Source: Acholoe squamosa (taxonomy: Eukaryota > Annelida > Polychaeta > Phyllodocida > Polynoidae). Taken from it: DNA of 64,000 nt. Made by a program: the position numbers and the translations under genes. The stretch covers positions 23,720,854 to 23,784,853 of the forward strand of contig OX439036.1 of assembly GCA_949317995.1 (NCBI GenBank), given 5' to 3'. Below are positions 13,812-26,969 of the stretch, piece after piece (within the stretch, counting starts at the first letter, position 1; each line of letters starts with the position of its first letter). The notes beneath the pieces were generated by a model that saw only the letters and a program-made list of their open reading frames with translations, was not told the DNA's origin and did not search any database.

Positions 13812-14350
13812 CAAGCTTTGTCCGGACAAAGGTTGACAGAGCAAACACAGGGATTCTGGAAGTTTTTATGTAGGGATGGATGCATTTTTGCTGTTTATGG
13901 CCAGCGTACACCATTATCCATTATATAAAACAATTTTTGGTGGGGTAGAACCATAAAATACAAAGCTAGAGTAAGTCTCATGCATAAACCATTGTCCAGA
14001 CAATGGTTGGCAATACAGAGAAACAATTTTATCAAATATTGTGTGGGTAGTGAAGGTAAGGATGGATATTTTGTGCTAAATGATGAAATATACTGTTACT
14101 CATACCATAGAATAAATTTGGGTGGGTTTCTGCCATAAAGTACAAAGTTATGCCATGTTAAGTTTGCTTGTCAACCTTTGTCCGGACAAAGGTTGACAGT
14201 ACAAAAAGCTTTCTGTGAGGATTGAGTTTATATTTGATGGTTATATATGGAATACACCATAATCCATAGCATAAAACAGTTTGGGGTGGGTTTTGGCAGT
14301 GAGAAACAAAGCTAGGGCATGTTTTGTAATGTCAACTTTCTTCCAGACAA
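13812..14350 (+). repeat. Tandem repeat, ~165-190 bp unit, with TTGTCCGGACAA palindrome
   Basis: Units begin near 13,812, 13,987, 14,175 and 14,335. Each starts with a palindromic CTTTGTCCGGACAAAGG-type core (CCATTGTCCAGACAATGG in the second), followed by GGTTGACAG, a (G)GGATGGA/GATTGAG stretch, ACCAT...CATAxxATAAA, and GGTGGG...AAAxACAAAG. The copies are diverged but colinear. Confidence 0.7.
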
Positions 14351-14456
14351 CGGCGAAGATCAGAGAGAAAAAGGATTTCATCAGTGTTGACTGACTCGGA
14401 ACTTGTTGCTTTGACCACACCCGTCATGACTAACTGACTGTCGTAAACCTTATGAA

Positions 14457-15190
14457 GTGTTGAGGATATGGAAATACGAAAAAAATATCGCAGCCGTTTG
14501 TTTACAAGGACTCAACTTGAAAAAGGCAAGTTGTTACGCAGAGGAATCAATTGGAAGCAGTGGAAAAGGTCGCGCACGAAAAAAGAATGATGGACGTCGT
14601 AGTCGATTTGATTTAAAAAAAAAACCATCGCTGCTTAAAAGAGGTCTTTTGTTTTGAGCGCAGGAATGGGTAAGAACAACATACTGAACACGACACCGGG
14701 AGTGCCACCTGCAGGGACATCTGTCACCAACGAGGGTAAGCCATGAGTCACCAAGTGAAGGGAGAAGTGAAGCAGAGAACACTTAGTGACCTCGATGAGC
14801 TTTACAGTGTGAGGCATGAGAGAGAGTGAGAGAGAGATGCACTGGCTTTCTTTTCTGATACCAGGTCTGACTTTGACGCCGGCGGTGAACCGACACACAG
14901 TGACAGAGCCTGGAAGAAAGTTGCGCTCGTGAAGGCACAGGCAGCAACAGCTGACAGCTTATGTCTTCATAGACTCCAGAGGAGGCTAGTGAAGCAGAGG
15001 AAAGAGCTAAGTGTGCCAGTGGGACAAGGCACATGCAACAGAGGTAGAATGGGTACTGAACTGCAGCCTGTAACAGATAGGGTACGGACCTCCTCGATAT
15101 AGGTTGGGGTGAAGCGTGCTTATATACCCCTTGTCTATGTAGAACGCATGACTGAGGTGTCCAACGATGAAGTGTGAAAATAAAAAGCAA
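14457..15190 (+). other. Candidate small transcription unit, function unknown
   Basis: A GC-richer island in AT-rich surroundings. It contains a basic open frame (14,457-14,657), a plausible GT-AG intron (donor GGTAAGCC near 14,734, acceptor TACCAG ending at 14,865), a second open stretch after the acceptor with an RLQRRLVKQRKELS-like basic helix, and AATAAA near 15,179. The frames do not join into one convincing ORF from any ATG I tried, so this may be a non-coding RNA, a decayed gene or a repeat. No family is recognised. Confidence 0.2.
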
Positions 15191-15199
15191 ATAATCTAA

Positions 15200-16379
15200 A
15201 CCATCTGTTGTGTTTTGTCAAATTTATTCTTTTGCTACAAATTTAAAGAGTTGTGGATTTTATTTTGAAATCGAAAATAGCGTCTGTCAGGTGCTTTTTT
15301 ACAGTTTTCTCTTAAAAAAACCCACCAAAGTAGCGACGCTATGTGCTTAGGCGGTCGGCGTCTCTAACACGGCCACCTGGTGGCGACGGTGGCACCAGCA
15401 GTTGCAACAGTTTACATCTCGCTGAGTTGGTACGTCGTTGTTGCAGTGCAAAATCCTTTGTGCCGCATTGCAAAACGGGTTCACAACCAGCACTGCACAA
15501 ATTCGAGTGGGTGAAGCTCATGACTATGCCACAGATCCCATACATGAGAATGTCACAAAGGCACTACTAATACTTCATTTCGAAAATGCAAAGAAAAAAG
15601 ATGTTATAACAAATGATATTGCTATCTTTGACAAAGTTTATATTATTACCAATCCCATGATCTAATCAAAGGGATTTTATTATATTTTTCTAATTTTCTG
15701 TCTTTTCCAGAAAATTCCTTCACAAATACAAATAAAATAATAATCAGTTACTTTTTTTCTAAGAAAAATAATTAGAAATATAAATAAGGCTGCATATTTA
15801 CAATATTTTTTATCTCAATGTCACAAAACGACCATGTTAAGAGTGTCTGTTACGTGTCCATTATGCCATATGGGGTCATATGAGGTCATATATGGGGCCA
15901 TATGAAGCTCAGGAGATTTTAATATGTGGAAGGCCCTAGCTTCGATAAAAACCACCCTATAAAATTTTTAAGGTTACCTACCCCCCCTAAATCGATGGCA
16001 AGGAATCCAATGGTGCTCTTCATTTTGTTCTATTCCAAATGGTTGCCTAGCAACAGGCCCTTTTATTAGAAAATATTCCAATTTAAGGGCTATGATGAAA
16101 AACTATGAACTTACAAGGTATTTTCATGATAATGATTTCCCAAGAAAAAATCCTAGCTATATCATGAAATTTCTTGTGGATGTTTCTTAAAGACCTATAT
16201 TTTCCATTGCAATTGAGAAATTATTATAATAGAAAGATTTATTTTTTATGTTTTTTTTCACTTTTATTTGTTGCAAACTCAAGAGCTTGAGCCTGGTAAA
16301 GACTGTCGCTACGAGTCACAAAAGGGGCGGTTCACTAAGTGCAGCTATAAGTAGTTCCAATAATTTACACTAGGTGTCA
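15200..16379. other. Gene-free stretch
   Basis: AT-rich sequence. A short open frame at 15,343-15,570 with RRCCSAKSFVPHC has no identifiable partner exon or domain, so it is not called. CATATG-rich words (TATGGGGTCATATGAGGTCATATATGGGGCC) lie near 15,868-15,905. Confidence 0.4.
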
Positions 16380-16510
16380 GGTCAAAAAATGGCGTTGTCA
16401 AAGTCAAGGTCGCCATGACAACAACACATTTGTTTATGTTTTGTTGTTGTCATGGCAACCGTCTCTCCCGCCTTCAATTACAAAATTTCAAATTTCCCGC
16501 CTTTTTAACT
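16380..16510 (-). repeat. Dispersed repeat with GTTGTTGTCATGG hairpin, copy 2 (inverted)
   Basis: The reverse-complement copy of the repeat at 11,930-12,037. CCATGACAACAACA and TGTTGTTGTCATGG form 14-bp arms around CATTTGTTTATGTTT. The adjacent GCAACCGTCTCTC...CAAATTTCCCGCC matches the complementary flank of copy 1. Confidence 0.6.
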
Positions 16511-17605
16511 AAATTTAGAGGCAGATATGCCATATTTGGCAATACCTACCATGTATAGGGAGTACAGCCATATTGTGCAGCAGATACCTGCCATATTTAG
16601 GGGCACCAGCGATATTTAGCATGTAATTGCCATATTTAGGGGTACCTGCCATATTTCACAGGTACTGCAAAATATAACAGGCGTGCTAAACTGTGTGGAT
16701 TGTCCAAGCCTGTGAATATCGAATATATGACATACCATGACCCTTCTAATTTTGTCTGTAGGCTATTCTAGAAAGGGAAATATTTTGCACTATTGACAAC
16801 AGCGAGAATATGGGACTGAAGAAATGTAGCTACCTAGGCTATACTAATCAATTAAGTAGTGCATAATCGTCACCTGTCAACATATTTCTATGATTCAAAA
16901 TAGGCTGATGGCTTAGAGCTCTAGAAGGGTGTCCCATAAAGAATTGATTGAAATAGTAATTAAGGATGAAATAATAAGTACCGTAGAACTTTACTTTTTC
17001 TTAGAAAAGGGTTCATTATACTCCCAATTTGAACGGGTATCGTAGATTACTTCATGATTGAACTAACCTACGTTGGGGGAGGCTTCCTATACAGAAATAG
17101 GGCCGTATTAAATCCATCTCAAATTGAAATAACCGTTTATGGGACGGCAAAATGTTGAAGTAAGTCTATTTCAAAATGAAGCAACATCTCCTTACCTAGA
17201 ATCTCACTTTATTAGAATATATTTATGTGATCCATCTTCCCATTCTCATCCCACCTGTCAGTGTACGATATATCAGCCCATCATTACTTTCTCGTGTGGA
17301 GGAGGACCCTTCCCCACACCCACGCACCTGGCTGGGCACAAAAAAAAAAAAACAGGGCATAAGGCGAGAGGAGCAGCTCCATGAGAGGGTCGTTAGGGAC
17401 AGGCGAGCAGCTCAACAGCCACATCCGCCCATTGCGCATGTCTAGATATCGTGCCGCGCATGCGTAGTAGAGACCGGGCGATAATCAAGGTAAGTAAACG
17501 TCCATTGCTGGGGCAGGCGGACATGGGGTAATGTGGGTGCTTAGGGACCACGTGAGCTGAAGTGAGCAGATAAAGGAGGTGCTCCCCAGGTAAGGTGTTA
17601 ATATG
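16511..17605. other. Gene-free stretch with GCCATATTTAGGGG short repeats
   Basis: From 16,520 to 16,665 the word GCCATATTT(A)GGGG(N)ACC recurs about five times with irregular spacing, a small imperfect tandem. The rest (16,680-17,605) has no gene. A short GC-rich patch at 17,365-17,480 ends in GCGCATGCG-type words but no ORF is supported. Confidence 0.4.
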
Positions 17606-17976
17606 CCCAGGAGAGTGTTGCTCCTATGATAAATAAAGCTGTCAGTATGTGCCCTCTTTTCAAACAAGTCACGCTCTGCTTTACCATTCAACTTGCACTT
17701 GTCACATTAGTCTGAAAGGTCACCTGCCTTATTTAAAATAGAGAGAGCTGCACTATCAGGTACCTACTTATGTCACACATTCTATATTATACTATACTGA
17801 CTGACTTCTCGCAAGTAGGTACCTACTCAAATCTGCCTTTTTCTTAGCACCGTACTTGAATGACCACTTGTGAGCAACAAAAGGGACAAGTTATAGCTAC
17901 ATGAAAAGAAAGGACTGGAAATGAGGGCATTTTTAGCCAGCTCTTCCTTTTACTATAGGGGTGACACCCTCCTGGG
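17606..17976 (+). mobile_element. MITE (371 bp) with CCCAGGAG...TTGCTCCTAT ends, copy 1
   Basis: The left end CCCAGGAGAGTGTTGCTCCTATGATAAA pairs imperfectly with the complement of the right end TTTACTATAGGGGTGACACCCTCCTGGG. The interior (GAGGGCACATAC complement, AAGTAGGTACCTACTCAAAT, GGGACAAGTTATAGC) is found in inverted orientation at 30,158-30,524. No ORF. Target duplication unclear. Confidence 0.75.
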
Positions 17977-18370
17977 CCTTATTGGCCAGAAGGGCATTGC
18001 ACAAACAGCTAGCCCTTGTTATGGAAATATGGCCTAAACAGCGAGAATAACAAAGAGATTTTCCCCCCTGTTGCACAATTGTTTCTGCCTTTTCACAATG
18101 AGAATCGTTGTTGCTTTCTCGTTGTTGCACAGGAAACCAGTGTAAATTGACCTAGTTTGGCAACAACGAGATTTTTGAACATTTTTGGTACCATGATATC
18201 TCTGATGATTTCTGTCTAAAATCCTTATTGAAAGTCCGATTTACATGCTGTAAAGTTTCAGACTGATGGTCTAACATCTAATCTACCGATTTCTAATGTC
18301 AAACCAGTGGTGCATTGTAGATTTTCATTGGAAATCAGTGCAGAAATCACGAAGTGACATCTCCTTACCT

Positions 18371-18409
18371 TCTATTAATTTCATGAACTAAATTCATGAA
18401 ATTAATAGA
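18371..18409. repeat. Perfect palindrome, 17-bp arms
   Basis: TCTATTAATTTCATGAA, a CTAAA spacer and the exact reverse complement. The right arm is also the start of the 41-bp tandem repeat that follows. Confidence 0.85.
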
Positions 18410-18561
18410 AAATATCAGAAATAACCAGAACGGGTGGTGAAATTAATAAGAGAGATTATAAATGACCAGAACATGTCGTGAAATTAATAGGAGAAATCAG
18501 AAGTGACCAGGACAGGTCGTGAAAATAATAGAAGAGAGCAAAAATGGCCAGAACAGGTTGT
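18398..18561 (+). repeat. 41-bp tandem repeat, 4 copies
   Basis: Four exactly 41-bp units of the pattern GAAATTAATAG...CAG..RTGACCAGAACAGGTCGT, with a decayed fifth unit after them. Units differ at several positions but keep length exactly. Confidence 0.85.
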
Positions 18562-18981
18562 GAAACTAATAGTTAATACACAAAACAATGTGAGGTCAGA
18601 AACACCCATAGTGTGTTTTAGAATTAACTGAAGATGTCAGAAATTACTACAACGATGGTCCCAATAAGAACCAATGCTAAAAGAATAAAAAGCAGTACCT
18701 CTTGACTAACTGCCTTTTTTCTAGCTGTTGGTTAAACAATATTTCCATTAGAGATAACAGTTTTAGCAAGTCAGATGCAGCAATGGATGATAGAATATCA
18801 CATCAATCGGAGCAGGGGATTGAAATTAATAGAAGACTGTTATTATAAAGGTCACTCCCATGCATACAAGGAATATAATTCTCTTACCCTGTTCATGTTT
18901 CCATCAAGCCCCAGACATGTCAGACTACGTGCAGTAGAGCAACAGTTTGCACTGCACCGAAATAAAACAAAAAGGGGTGGC

Positions 18982-19605
18982 TCCCGGTGGGAAAATCAAC
19001 GTTGATTCAGCGTTGAATCAGCATTTGCAATATTTGCTTATCAACAGTTGATTCAGTGTTGAAATACGGCTGAACTTGATAGTTCACACAGCATAATCAA
19101 ATAAACTGGATTCAACATACATGTAATCAACAGTGCTGATTCAACGTTTGGATTTCTATGTTGAGCCACATCTAAGTTTAGGTTGCTAAACACAGAAAAT
19201 ATTGGTCGCTAAAAAGTGGTCGTGATTTTCTGACATGGAATAAACCACAATTCTGGTCGCTAGTATCAGCGACCTAAATTAAGATCATGCCCTATGTTGA
19301 TTCAATATTAATTCAATGTTGTTCCAACATTGTATCAAAGTTGAAACAACATTGAAAAATGTTAGGTGAAGCATTGTTGACATGTCAGTGTTAAATCAAC
19401 ATTGAAATAGATCTTGATTAATTCAAAGTTGACAAATCAATATTGAACCAACGTTGAATTGTGAACAATATTTCAATGTTGATATGTAAACTATCCATCT
19501 GAAGTGGTGATGGTTGACAAAATTGAAATAGAATCATTGAATGTTGATGACAGGTGATCAAAACTATCGGCTGTCAACGTTGATGCAATGTTCTATGCCC
19601 ACTGG
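18982..19605. mobile_element. Diverged CAACATTG-type MITE with a nested insertion
   Basis: Ends CCCGGTGGGAAAATCAAC and ATGCCCACTGG, with interior TTGATTCA/TCAACATTG words like those at 12,038-12,941, but much more diverged. A ~115-bp segment at about 19,175-19,292 (TTAGGTTGCTAA ... AGCGACCTAAATTAAG) has its own inverted ends and a different composition, so it looks like a small element nested inside. Confidence 0.6.
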
Positions 19606-19691
19606 AGCTCTTGTAAGAGATGCCTGTCATTTCAGATTTTTTTCAGAAACATCTTCTGATAAAAAAAAATCATACAAAATAGACGGCTATT

Positions 19692-19751
19692 GACAATCAT
19701 ACAGCTAGCTTATAATATAAGGTTATAATATAAGCTAGCTGTATGATTGTC
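19692..19751. repeat. Perfect hairpin, 23-bp arms, 14-nt spacer
   Basis: GACAATCATACAGCTAGCTTATA at 19,692-19,714 is exactly complementary to 19,729-19,751. The spacer is also AT-rich and partly self-complementary. Confidence 0.85.
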
Positions 19752-20236
19752 ATACAGCTATTGATCAAGATATCTACCATTTTAAAATGTCACAAATATA
19801 TCAATTAGTAATGCCTTTCCTACAGCCCCAAACTTTTGTTCTTGAAACATTGCTTTTGCTCACTCTTATCACAATATTAATCTCTTTCGCGATGAGAAAC
19901 AATGGATTTGGGGCGACTTTAAATTGGCTCGCCTTCACAATATCCATTCATATGAACAATAATTCACATGTTTTTAAGGCTAGATAACCCAATATCTTAC
20001 AGAAAGGGCGTGGTATAAAAACCGTCATATGAATGAATGTTATTGAAAGACCCGAAACCTATGATGATATCAGTTTTATTATTATATATATAAATTCCTG
20101 GCCTCTGGCGCAAATGTTGACCCATTGTATCTCAAGTCTGTACCTGATCGGTCATGGATGGGAGTAATATAAATCAGCTCACATGGGGTAATAATTATTT
20201 ATCCCATTGAAGCCAAACATATTGTTTTCCCACTAT

Positions 20237-20813
20237 AGGTGAGGCTCCACTACGCGATTTTTGCTGAAAATCGGAGCTATTCTCACAAAAGCAGATACAA
20301 ACACAGATTATAGAGTGGTATTTGTTATTATTTCAAGGTGTAAATAGAAGATTAAGAGAGCTTTCTGTTTATGTGGGGAAGGCTTTGTGTACAATCTCAG
20401 GCACATTTTTGTTGCCAAAAGATGTTTTTGTTTACTAAATCAAGTTGACCTAATGTAAATATTGCAGACTTTCACATTGATGACTCTCTGCAACTCAATA
20501 TCAGACAGGTTTGATTTTTACAGTACAAGACCCTGCGATCTGTGTGACTGCTGTGTTGTTATTTATATTTTGCTGTGTTGATGTTTATATATCGAACTCC
20601 CACCCAATCACAGAGTCTATGCAGGTGCAGGTTAGTTGGTAAATATGGCACACAATGAGAGAGATCACCCACAAAATAACCCCTGAAATCTCATGTTTAC
20701 AATTTAGAATCTCATGTTTACAATATAGGAATGTCAACACCCTATACCTTAGGCACTATAGGGATGAAATTAGGTGAGACTGTACTACAAAATCGCGTAG
20801 TGGAGCCTCACCT
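20237..20813. mobile_element. MITE (577 bp) with perfect 25-bp terminal inverted repeats
   Basis: The ends AGGTGAGGCTCCACTACGCGATTTT and its exact complement bound the element. TAT flanks both sides (20,234-20,236 and 20,814-20,816), consistent with a 3-bp target duplication; TA would fit as well. No ORF. Perfect ends suggest a recent insertion. Superfamily not certain (PIF/Harbinger or Tc/mariner). Confidence 0.85.
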
Positions 20814-22942
20814 TATGGATATGAATTTAGCTGTCAAAATTAGTTGAAGTGAAATCTTAGTCCCGCAATCGCATCGAAGTTAGATTTAGTGACTTAAACA
20901 CAGAAGGAAAATAAAACAACAAATGGACACAAAATGTATCATACTACCTGACTCCCTTTGCAAAACAGTCCCTCTAAGTAACTGGAGTGTTCATTATTTA
21001 TCACGTACCACACAAGTGTCACCTACAGACTCATGCCCTGGAGGAAAGCGTCAGTAAAAAAGAAAAAGAAAAGAAAAGAAGAAACACATCCCATGTATTT
21101 CTATCTAGTTTTCACATGCATACAGACTTTGTATTGAGAGGACAGTGAGGAGAATAGCATTGTACAGAAGAACATAAATGTTCCCTGCACTAGATCTATT
21201 GGAAATGCATTGGCTTTGGGTAATCCTCTTAACTATTGCAAGAGATTAACTGTGACTAATCAAGAATCTGTCTAGGGAATCTAGAAGAGATGTGTAGCAT
21301 GTGGTTTTGAACAATAACATTGAGCATGAGGGGAGAATGGATTTTAACTACACACTTGATGCGGCACTTTATAATGCCAGACTAAAGAGACGCACTATGC
21401 CGTGCCACTTATGAAATAGGGAGAATATACCATGGCCTATTGTGATGGTTTGAAACATTTCAACACTGCATGTAGTCTGTCTTCTTCGTACCGTTTGGCT
21501 TGAAGGTCTTTTTCCCTTTACTTATTCCACAGTAAATATGCCATCTTTCAAAATGAGATGATAGACTCTAATGTTTCTTTTTATCGCTATCCAAACGCTA
21601 TCTGAAAGCCTTTAGACGTCTTGGAATGAATAGTTTTGAATTAAGCTGACTGCAGAATGAGTATAAGGCACTGTGGCAACATGTGCAGCAAAAGCACTGG
21701 ACAGGTGATGCAGCATATAGCATCGTCACATTGACTGCATCCATTATGATCAGATAGCCTCTATTATATGGGTTACCATGTCACCACCAATTACTTAGAG
21801 TCTGTATCTTTGTGACATTCACCTCTCACCCCCACGCCTCTCACATGTCCATTATCTGCTATAATCCATGCCCAGACCCCTGCATGTTATGGCCGATTTT
21901 GTATACATGATATGAGAACCCTCCCAACCAATATGGAGGCTGGGAGAAGACTTCATACACTCCCAAATGGCACATGGATTTCAAGGTTTCTCACATTAAA
22001 TCATTCATAGGATGAAATCAAGCAATCTGTTGAGGAATTTGGAGTTTTTTGAATGAGTGAGCCCATAAGAAGTTCATTCTATAGGACCAGGAGCCTATTT
22101 TTTAAGTAACTATGACTGCATCCAGCCAGTGCTATTGGGACCGTTTGTAATAATATGACCACCCCCTCTCCCTAATAGTAATTATATAACACTGGTCAGA
22201 CCCCCCCCCCTATCCACACATCAATGATGACCTGGAAAACCTTCGATTCCAAGCAACAATTTGCAGGGTTCTCTAATTAATATTCCTTAATTTATTTGAT
22301 CCCTCTCAATTTGACAACAAATATAGGAAGATCTTTAAAATCACATTAAAACGGTTTTGAATTGTCAAATTTCGCCATTTGATGTATTCTTAATTTTTGT
22401 TATGTAACACGTGGGCAGACCCCCCGTCCTCCCCTATGGTCTTATGTAATACTTATTAGAACAGCCCCATTTGGAACACCCACACTTACAGTGGATGATG
22501 GCCTGCAACTGCTCTGTAATCTCAGAACTTATGTAGCAATTACATAGAAATTAGTAGAGCAGTCGTACTGCTGCAAAGATAGGTGACACTTTTAGGTTTG
22601 TTATAGCAATATAATTAGGCTTCTCACTACAATCTGAAAGACAACAGTCGTAACATGTTAATAGACAGTCTCCTGGCCACTTAGTGAGCTACAACTGCAG
22701 GCTCGTCAGTTTTATGCACTAAAGGGTCAATAAAATGTGCATACCTTTTGCTACACACATTGCAAGCCGAAAACTGGATGTTGCCATTGCGAAATCTTGA
22801 CAGGAATGTGTAGAGAATAGTGGTAACTAACGTGGTGCTCGGGAATAATAGCACACATTGAGGGAATTAGTGTATTAGTAATTAGTAATACATATGGTTG
22901 TGTATCACATCTATCCTTATGATATGACGTGAATTACATCTA
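20814..22942. other. Gene-free stretch
   Basis: I see no supported gene, long repeat or RNA gene. The C-runs at 22,161-22,212 are low-complexity only. Confidence 0.4.
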
Positions 22943-22944
22943 TA

Positions 22945-23669
22945 CACTGCAAAAATGGTGTTTAGATAATAAACATGTTTAGGTCTAAACATGTTTAAAA
23001 CCTTAACGTATATGTCAGTTAGGTGTCTCATTGACTACACATTTAGGAAATGAACACTTTTATTCTAAATACCTAAACATATATGCTAAATATATTTAGA
23101 TGTTTAGAGTTTAAACAGTTAAATTCTAGGTGTTTATTTTTAAACGTTATATGTTTAAATACTTGGATGTCAAATCCACACCAGGTAGCAGCACTACCTT
23201 TGAATGGACTGTCTTCACACATTTATATGCAATTGTTGTGACCAATGTCCCCAAAAACCTTGTTCATCATAGTGTCATTTCATTGAAAATCATAAAAATA
23301 GAAACAGCAATAGAAACATGACTAAATCTAACTTTCACCACCATCATTAGCATAACAAAATCAATAAGATCTATGACTGACACCTAATTCATGTTATTTT
23401 GTAAAGGATAAAGCAATGCCCTCCCTACCAAATTGTTGTACTTTCTCAAGTCTCATTCTAATGCATTGTCTACATATATATGTAACATTTTAAGCATAAC
23501 ATTTCATGATATCTAAACACAAATTTTAAACCTAAACACCTAGATCTCTAAACAATTGAGCTAAGCACATTGTTTGACTAAACATGTTTAGGAAATTAAT
23601 GTGATTACAAAAACGTTGCAAGAATATGTTTAGAATTGTGTTTAGGATCTAAACACCATTTTTGCAGTG
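22945..23669. mobile_element. MITE (725 bp) with CACTGCAAAAATGGTGTTTAG ends
   Basis: CACTGCAAAAATGGTGTTTAG at the left is matched by the complement CTAAACACCATTTTTGCAGTG at the right, with TA on both sides (22,943-22,944; 23,670-23,671). The interior is rich in TTTAAAC/GTTTAGG words. A short internal frame at 23,130-23,321 is not credible as a transposase. A truncated relative lies in the HECT gene intron at 2275-2390. Confidence 0.85.
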
Positions 23670-23671
23670 TA

Positions 23672-26600
23672 CTCTCAGGTTAAATTGAAAGTTACCAAGG
23701 TCCCCCAATTCTTGTTAAGTCTATGTATCTCCTCATCACATGCAGAGTGAGAATAGGATTTTAAGACATGATCTTATCTTATAACTTGAGTTATCGGTCA
23801 ATATAAAAGATAAGATCACCACTCATCGTGCAACTCCTCAATCTAGGGTCTCCTTCATCCTGACCTCCTTCAGGCCGTCCTCTATGCTGCCTCAGGGAGT
23901 GATTGTGAGCAGCAACCTGGAGCACTCCAGGCTTAGCTGATCAGAAGAGCAGACACCCCAGGGGGCTAGTCACAGACAGACTACCCGCAGGAGGCCAGCA
24001 GAAGGACTACCCGGGATAACTTCCTGATGAGGCTTAAGGATGCCCTGGAGTGGCCGGCCCAGATATAGCACGTCTATGGTTGCCTCCTTGCCTCCTGGAT
24101 CGGCCTGTGGTCTGGAGAGCAGGATGCTGGGCAGATCAGCCAGCGCTGTTAACTCACTGGAGGAGTAGTTTCAGGCAAGAGGAGTACATAGTGGGTAGGG
24201 AGAAAGCTGCTCAATGGTGGTGGTGAGTTGCTCGAAGATGCTGAGGAGTAGCTCCACGTGCTCAGCAACTACCACACAGTAGGGGACTGCAGATAGATAG
24301 TCCCCTGTCCGGCTCCAGGGCCCACCCAGTCAGCAGGGGTACCACAGGGCAGAATAACACAGGACTTACTTAGACCAGCGCGGCGCTCCACGCTGCTGGG
24401 ATATACGTAGTATATGGAAAAGGGGACTATACCCAGGCACTGGAGAAGTTTTCTTACCATGGAGTAAGGAGCATTGCCCTACCTGTACAAACCATATCTA
24501 GTGGTTATATACCTGTATGATTGACATCCAGCCTCTTGTTGCACCTACATGGGGTGCAGAGGGAGCAGCGGTTGTCCTACAAACACCTGGATCAATAGGC
24601 TATTGAGGCTGGTCGCCGGATGCTATACATAACGTGTGGCAATGAAAGGTAGGTAGATTCCAGATATGGTGAATAATTTAGGCTTCACCTTTTCTTTACT
24701 ATTCATCAATATCCCATATATAGATTATAGAGGGTAAGAAGGTGCACCCTCTCTCGTATAAAGGGAAGTGCAATAAAACCACTACAGAACTTATGAGGCC
24801 ATGAGGGACTAAAGCAACTGTAGGAAATAATGTTATCATTACTGTGATTTATGAAATTAGCAGGTAGACGTCCGATCACAATGTCCATCATTTGAGACTT
24901 ATGTTACATATATATGGCATGTCAGCATAGCTTTAGAGGAGAGCAATCCAGTGTGTTAAACAGCCATATGGACTCACATCAACACAAAAGGTCTGTAATT
25001 TATAGGAGTCTACACCTATTCCTGGTTAGCGGAATCCTTACTGGGGCGACCCCTGCTGAAGCTGGTATCAAGAGAGATAAGGACTGATAACAGCCAGCAT
25101 GATGGGTACCAGGTATTATGTAATGCACCCTGAAAAGTCTGCACTGAAGGAAGGGAATTATCTGATTGGTCAATAATGTATCCCGCTAGGTCGGAATACC
25201 CAGTGGGTCCACCATTTTGAATTTCGCTGGGTCTCTCAAAAGTGGCAAGCCTACTAATGAGACATGTCACGATGGGAACCTTGTCCTCGGATAACGCGCA
25301 CTTCCTGGGACAAGCTTGTATCCACTGTAGCAGCTGTTATCAGTACTAGATTCTGATAGCTCCAATCCTGCTTGGAGGTTATAGAAGTTTAATATAAAAC
25401 ATACGCTGTAATATAAAACCTGTCGATATTCAGATGTGATAAAGGGGGTCGTTTTGATTAGCAATCCCTCAATAGATAAGAAGTGGAATAAAGAAAGCTC
25501 CATACAATGACCGGGGAGGGGCTTTTGCTTATCACTTCTGAAAAAGAAAAAAAAATCGTCCAATAGGTACACATTGCTGCAACTTCCATAGGAAATCTTT
25601 GAATATTTACGTTATAGTTTAGAGTAATTTAAAGAGTATTTTAAAGGGCAGTAGGATAAGAAATATATAGCCAAATATATCTATCATGTAATATGATGAG
25701 AAAGCTAGAAAAGGTAGTTACAGTTTGGATTTTTTCCCTTTTCCTTTTCTTTACACATGGTATTTGACAACCGTTCAAATACGTCGGAGTGAAAGAGAAA
25801 GACGAAATGTCAAAAAGGGAAAGAAAAACAAATCCGTTCAGGTTGTGGTTTCAACATCCAGCACCATTGCCTGACGCCAGGACCAACTCTCCTGTTGCTT
25901 CAAATCATCGATATCAAAATGAAGAAGTCTGATATCAAGGAAAAATAATATTGGTTGTCATCAATACTAGATCTTCAACCAGAACTTAGATTCAAATCAG
26001 TGGTTGGGCAATATTCATGCTTATATTAACTTATTATAATGAACTTGATAATTTATTAGCCATGATTTACAAACCAGATTAAAAAAAAATACAACTCCTT
26101 TGTAATCTATTATGATAATCCTATCTGACGGCAGCCCTTAGTGTAGTAGATTAGCCATTCATTGGCCGATCATGATGAATAATTTCACACTTCACCTCAG
26201 GCCGTCTAGATAGATAACTGCTGGCTATGAGTTGCACCGCATCATGAAATAAGGGTTGAGGTGAGGGAGACAGAAAGGCATCTTTTTCGAGATGGTACGA
26301 CTAGACCCCTTCAAATCGTAGTGGGATCCCTCACTTACATCCCTGCATTTAGTGGTCACTATAATTATTGAACTGGTACGACTACAAGGGATATAAATTA
26401 TAAAAGTGTAATTACTACATTAAGTGATGTTTATGAATACAGAGCAGACTATGATCACCCACTCTAATTTCAAACATTTTAAGTTGCAGCTCACTTGGCC
26501 GTTTTCAGTCGCACTATGTTGAGAAATGCCCTCCTGAGGTAGGTTTGAAGTTGGGAGTGTGCAGTGGGACTGGGGAATTGGAGGGTATTGTTACCTGCCA

Positions 26601-26969
26601 AAAGGTAACTACTCACTTCAAAGGCCTTCATAGCGACCCATGTGGCGATAAGGAACAATAGGAATGTTTTCTTTGTGTCTTGTGGATCTGTGAGTGGGAA
26701 GGAACTTGTGTCAGGTTCCAGCTGTGCTGGAGAGCCAGTGCCCATAGTGCTCCACTAGGGCATGGCAGTAACACCATGTGCAGTTCCCATAGGATAGGTT
26801 AATTATGTAGCAGTTAACGTGGCACTCCATGCTGGTCGCCTTTTTTTTTGTGATAAATCATGGCAACTCGCAGACCAATCTCCTTTCTCCAAGGCCGTGT
26901 GTTGGTACAACTCGAATCAAGTCCTATTCATCACATGGTTATTTATTCACTGACTCGCTGACCCACTCA
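23672..26969. other. Gene-free stretch
   Basis: No gene supported. A GC-richer patch at 23,870-24,470 has only short open frames on both strands. A small inverted repeat (GATCTTATCTT...AAGATAAGATC, about 23,770-23,815) is present. Confidence 0.4.
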
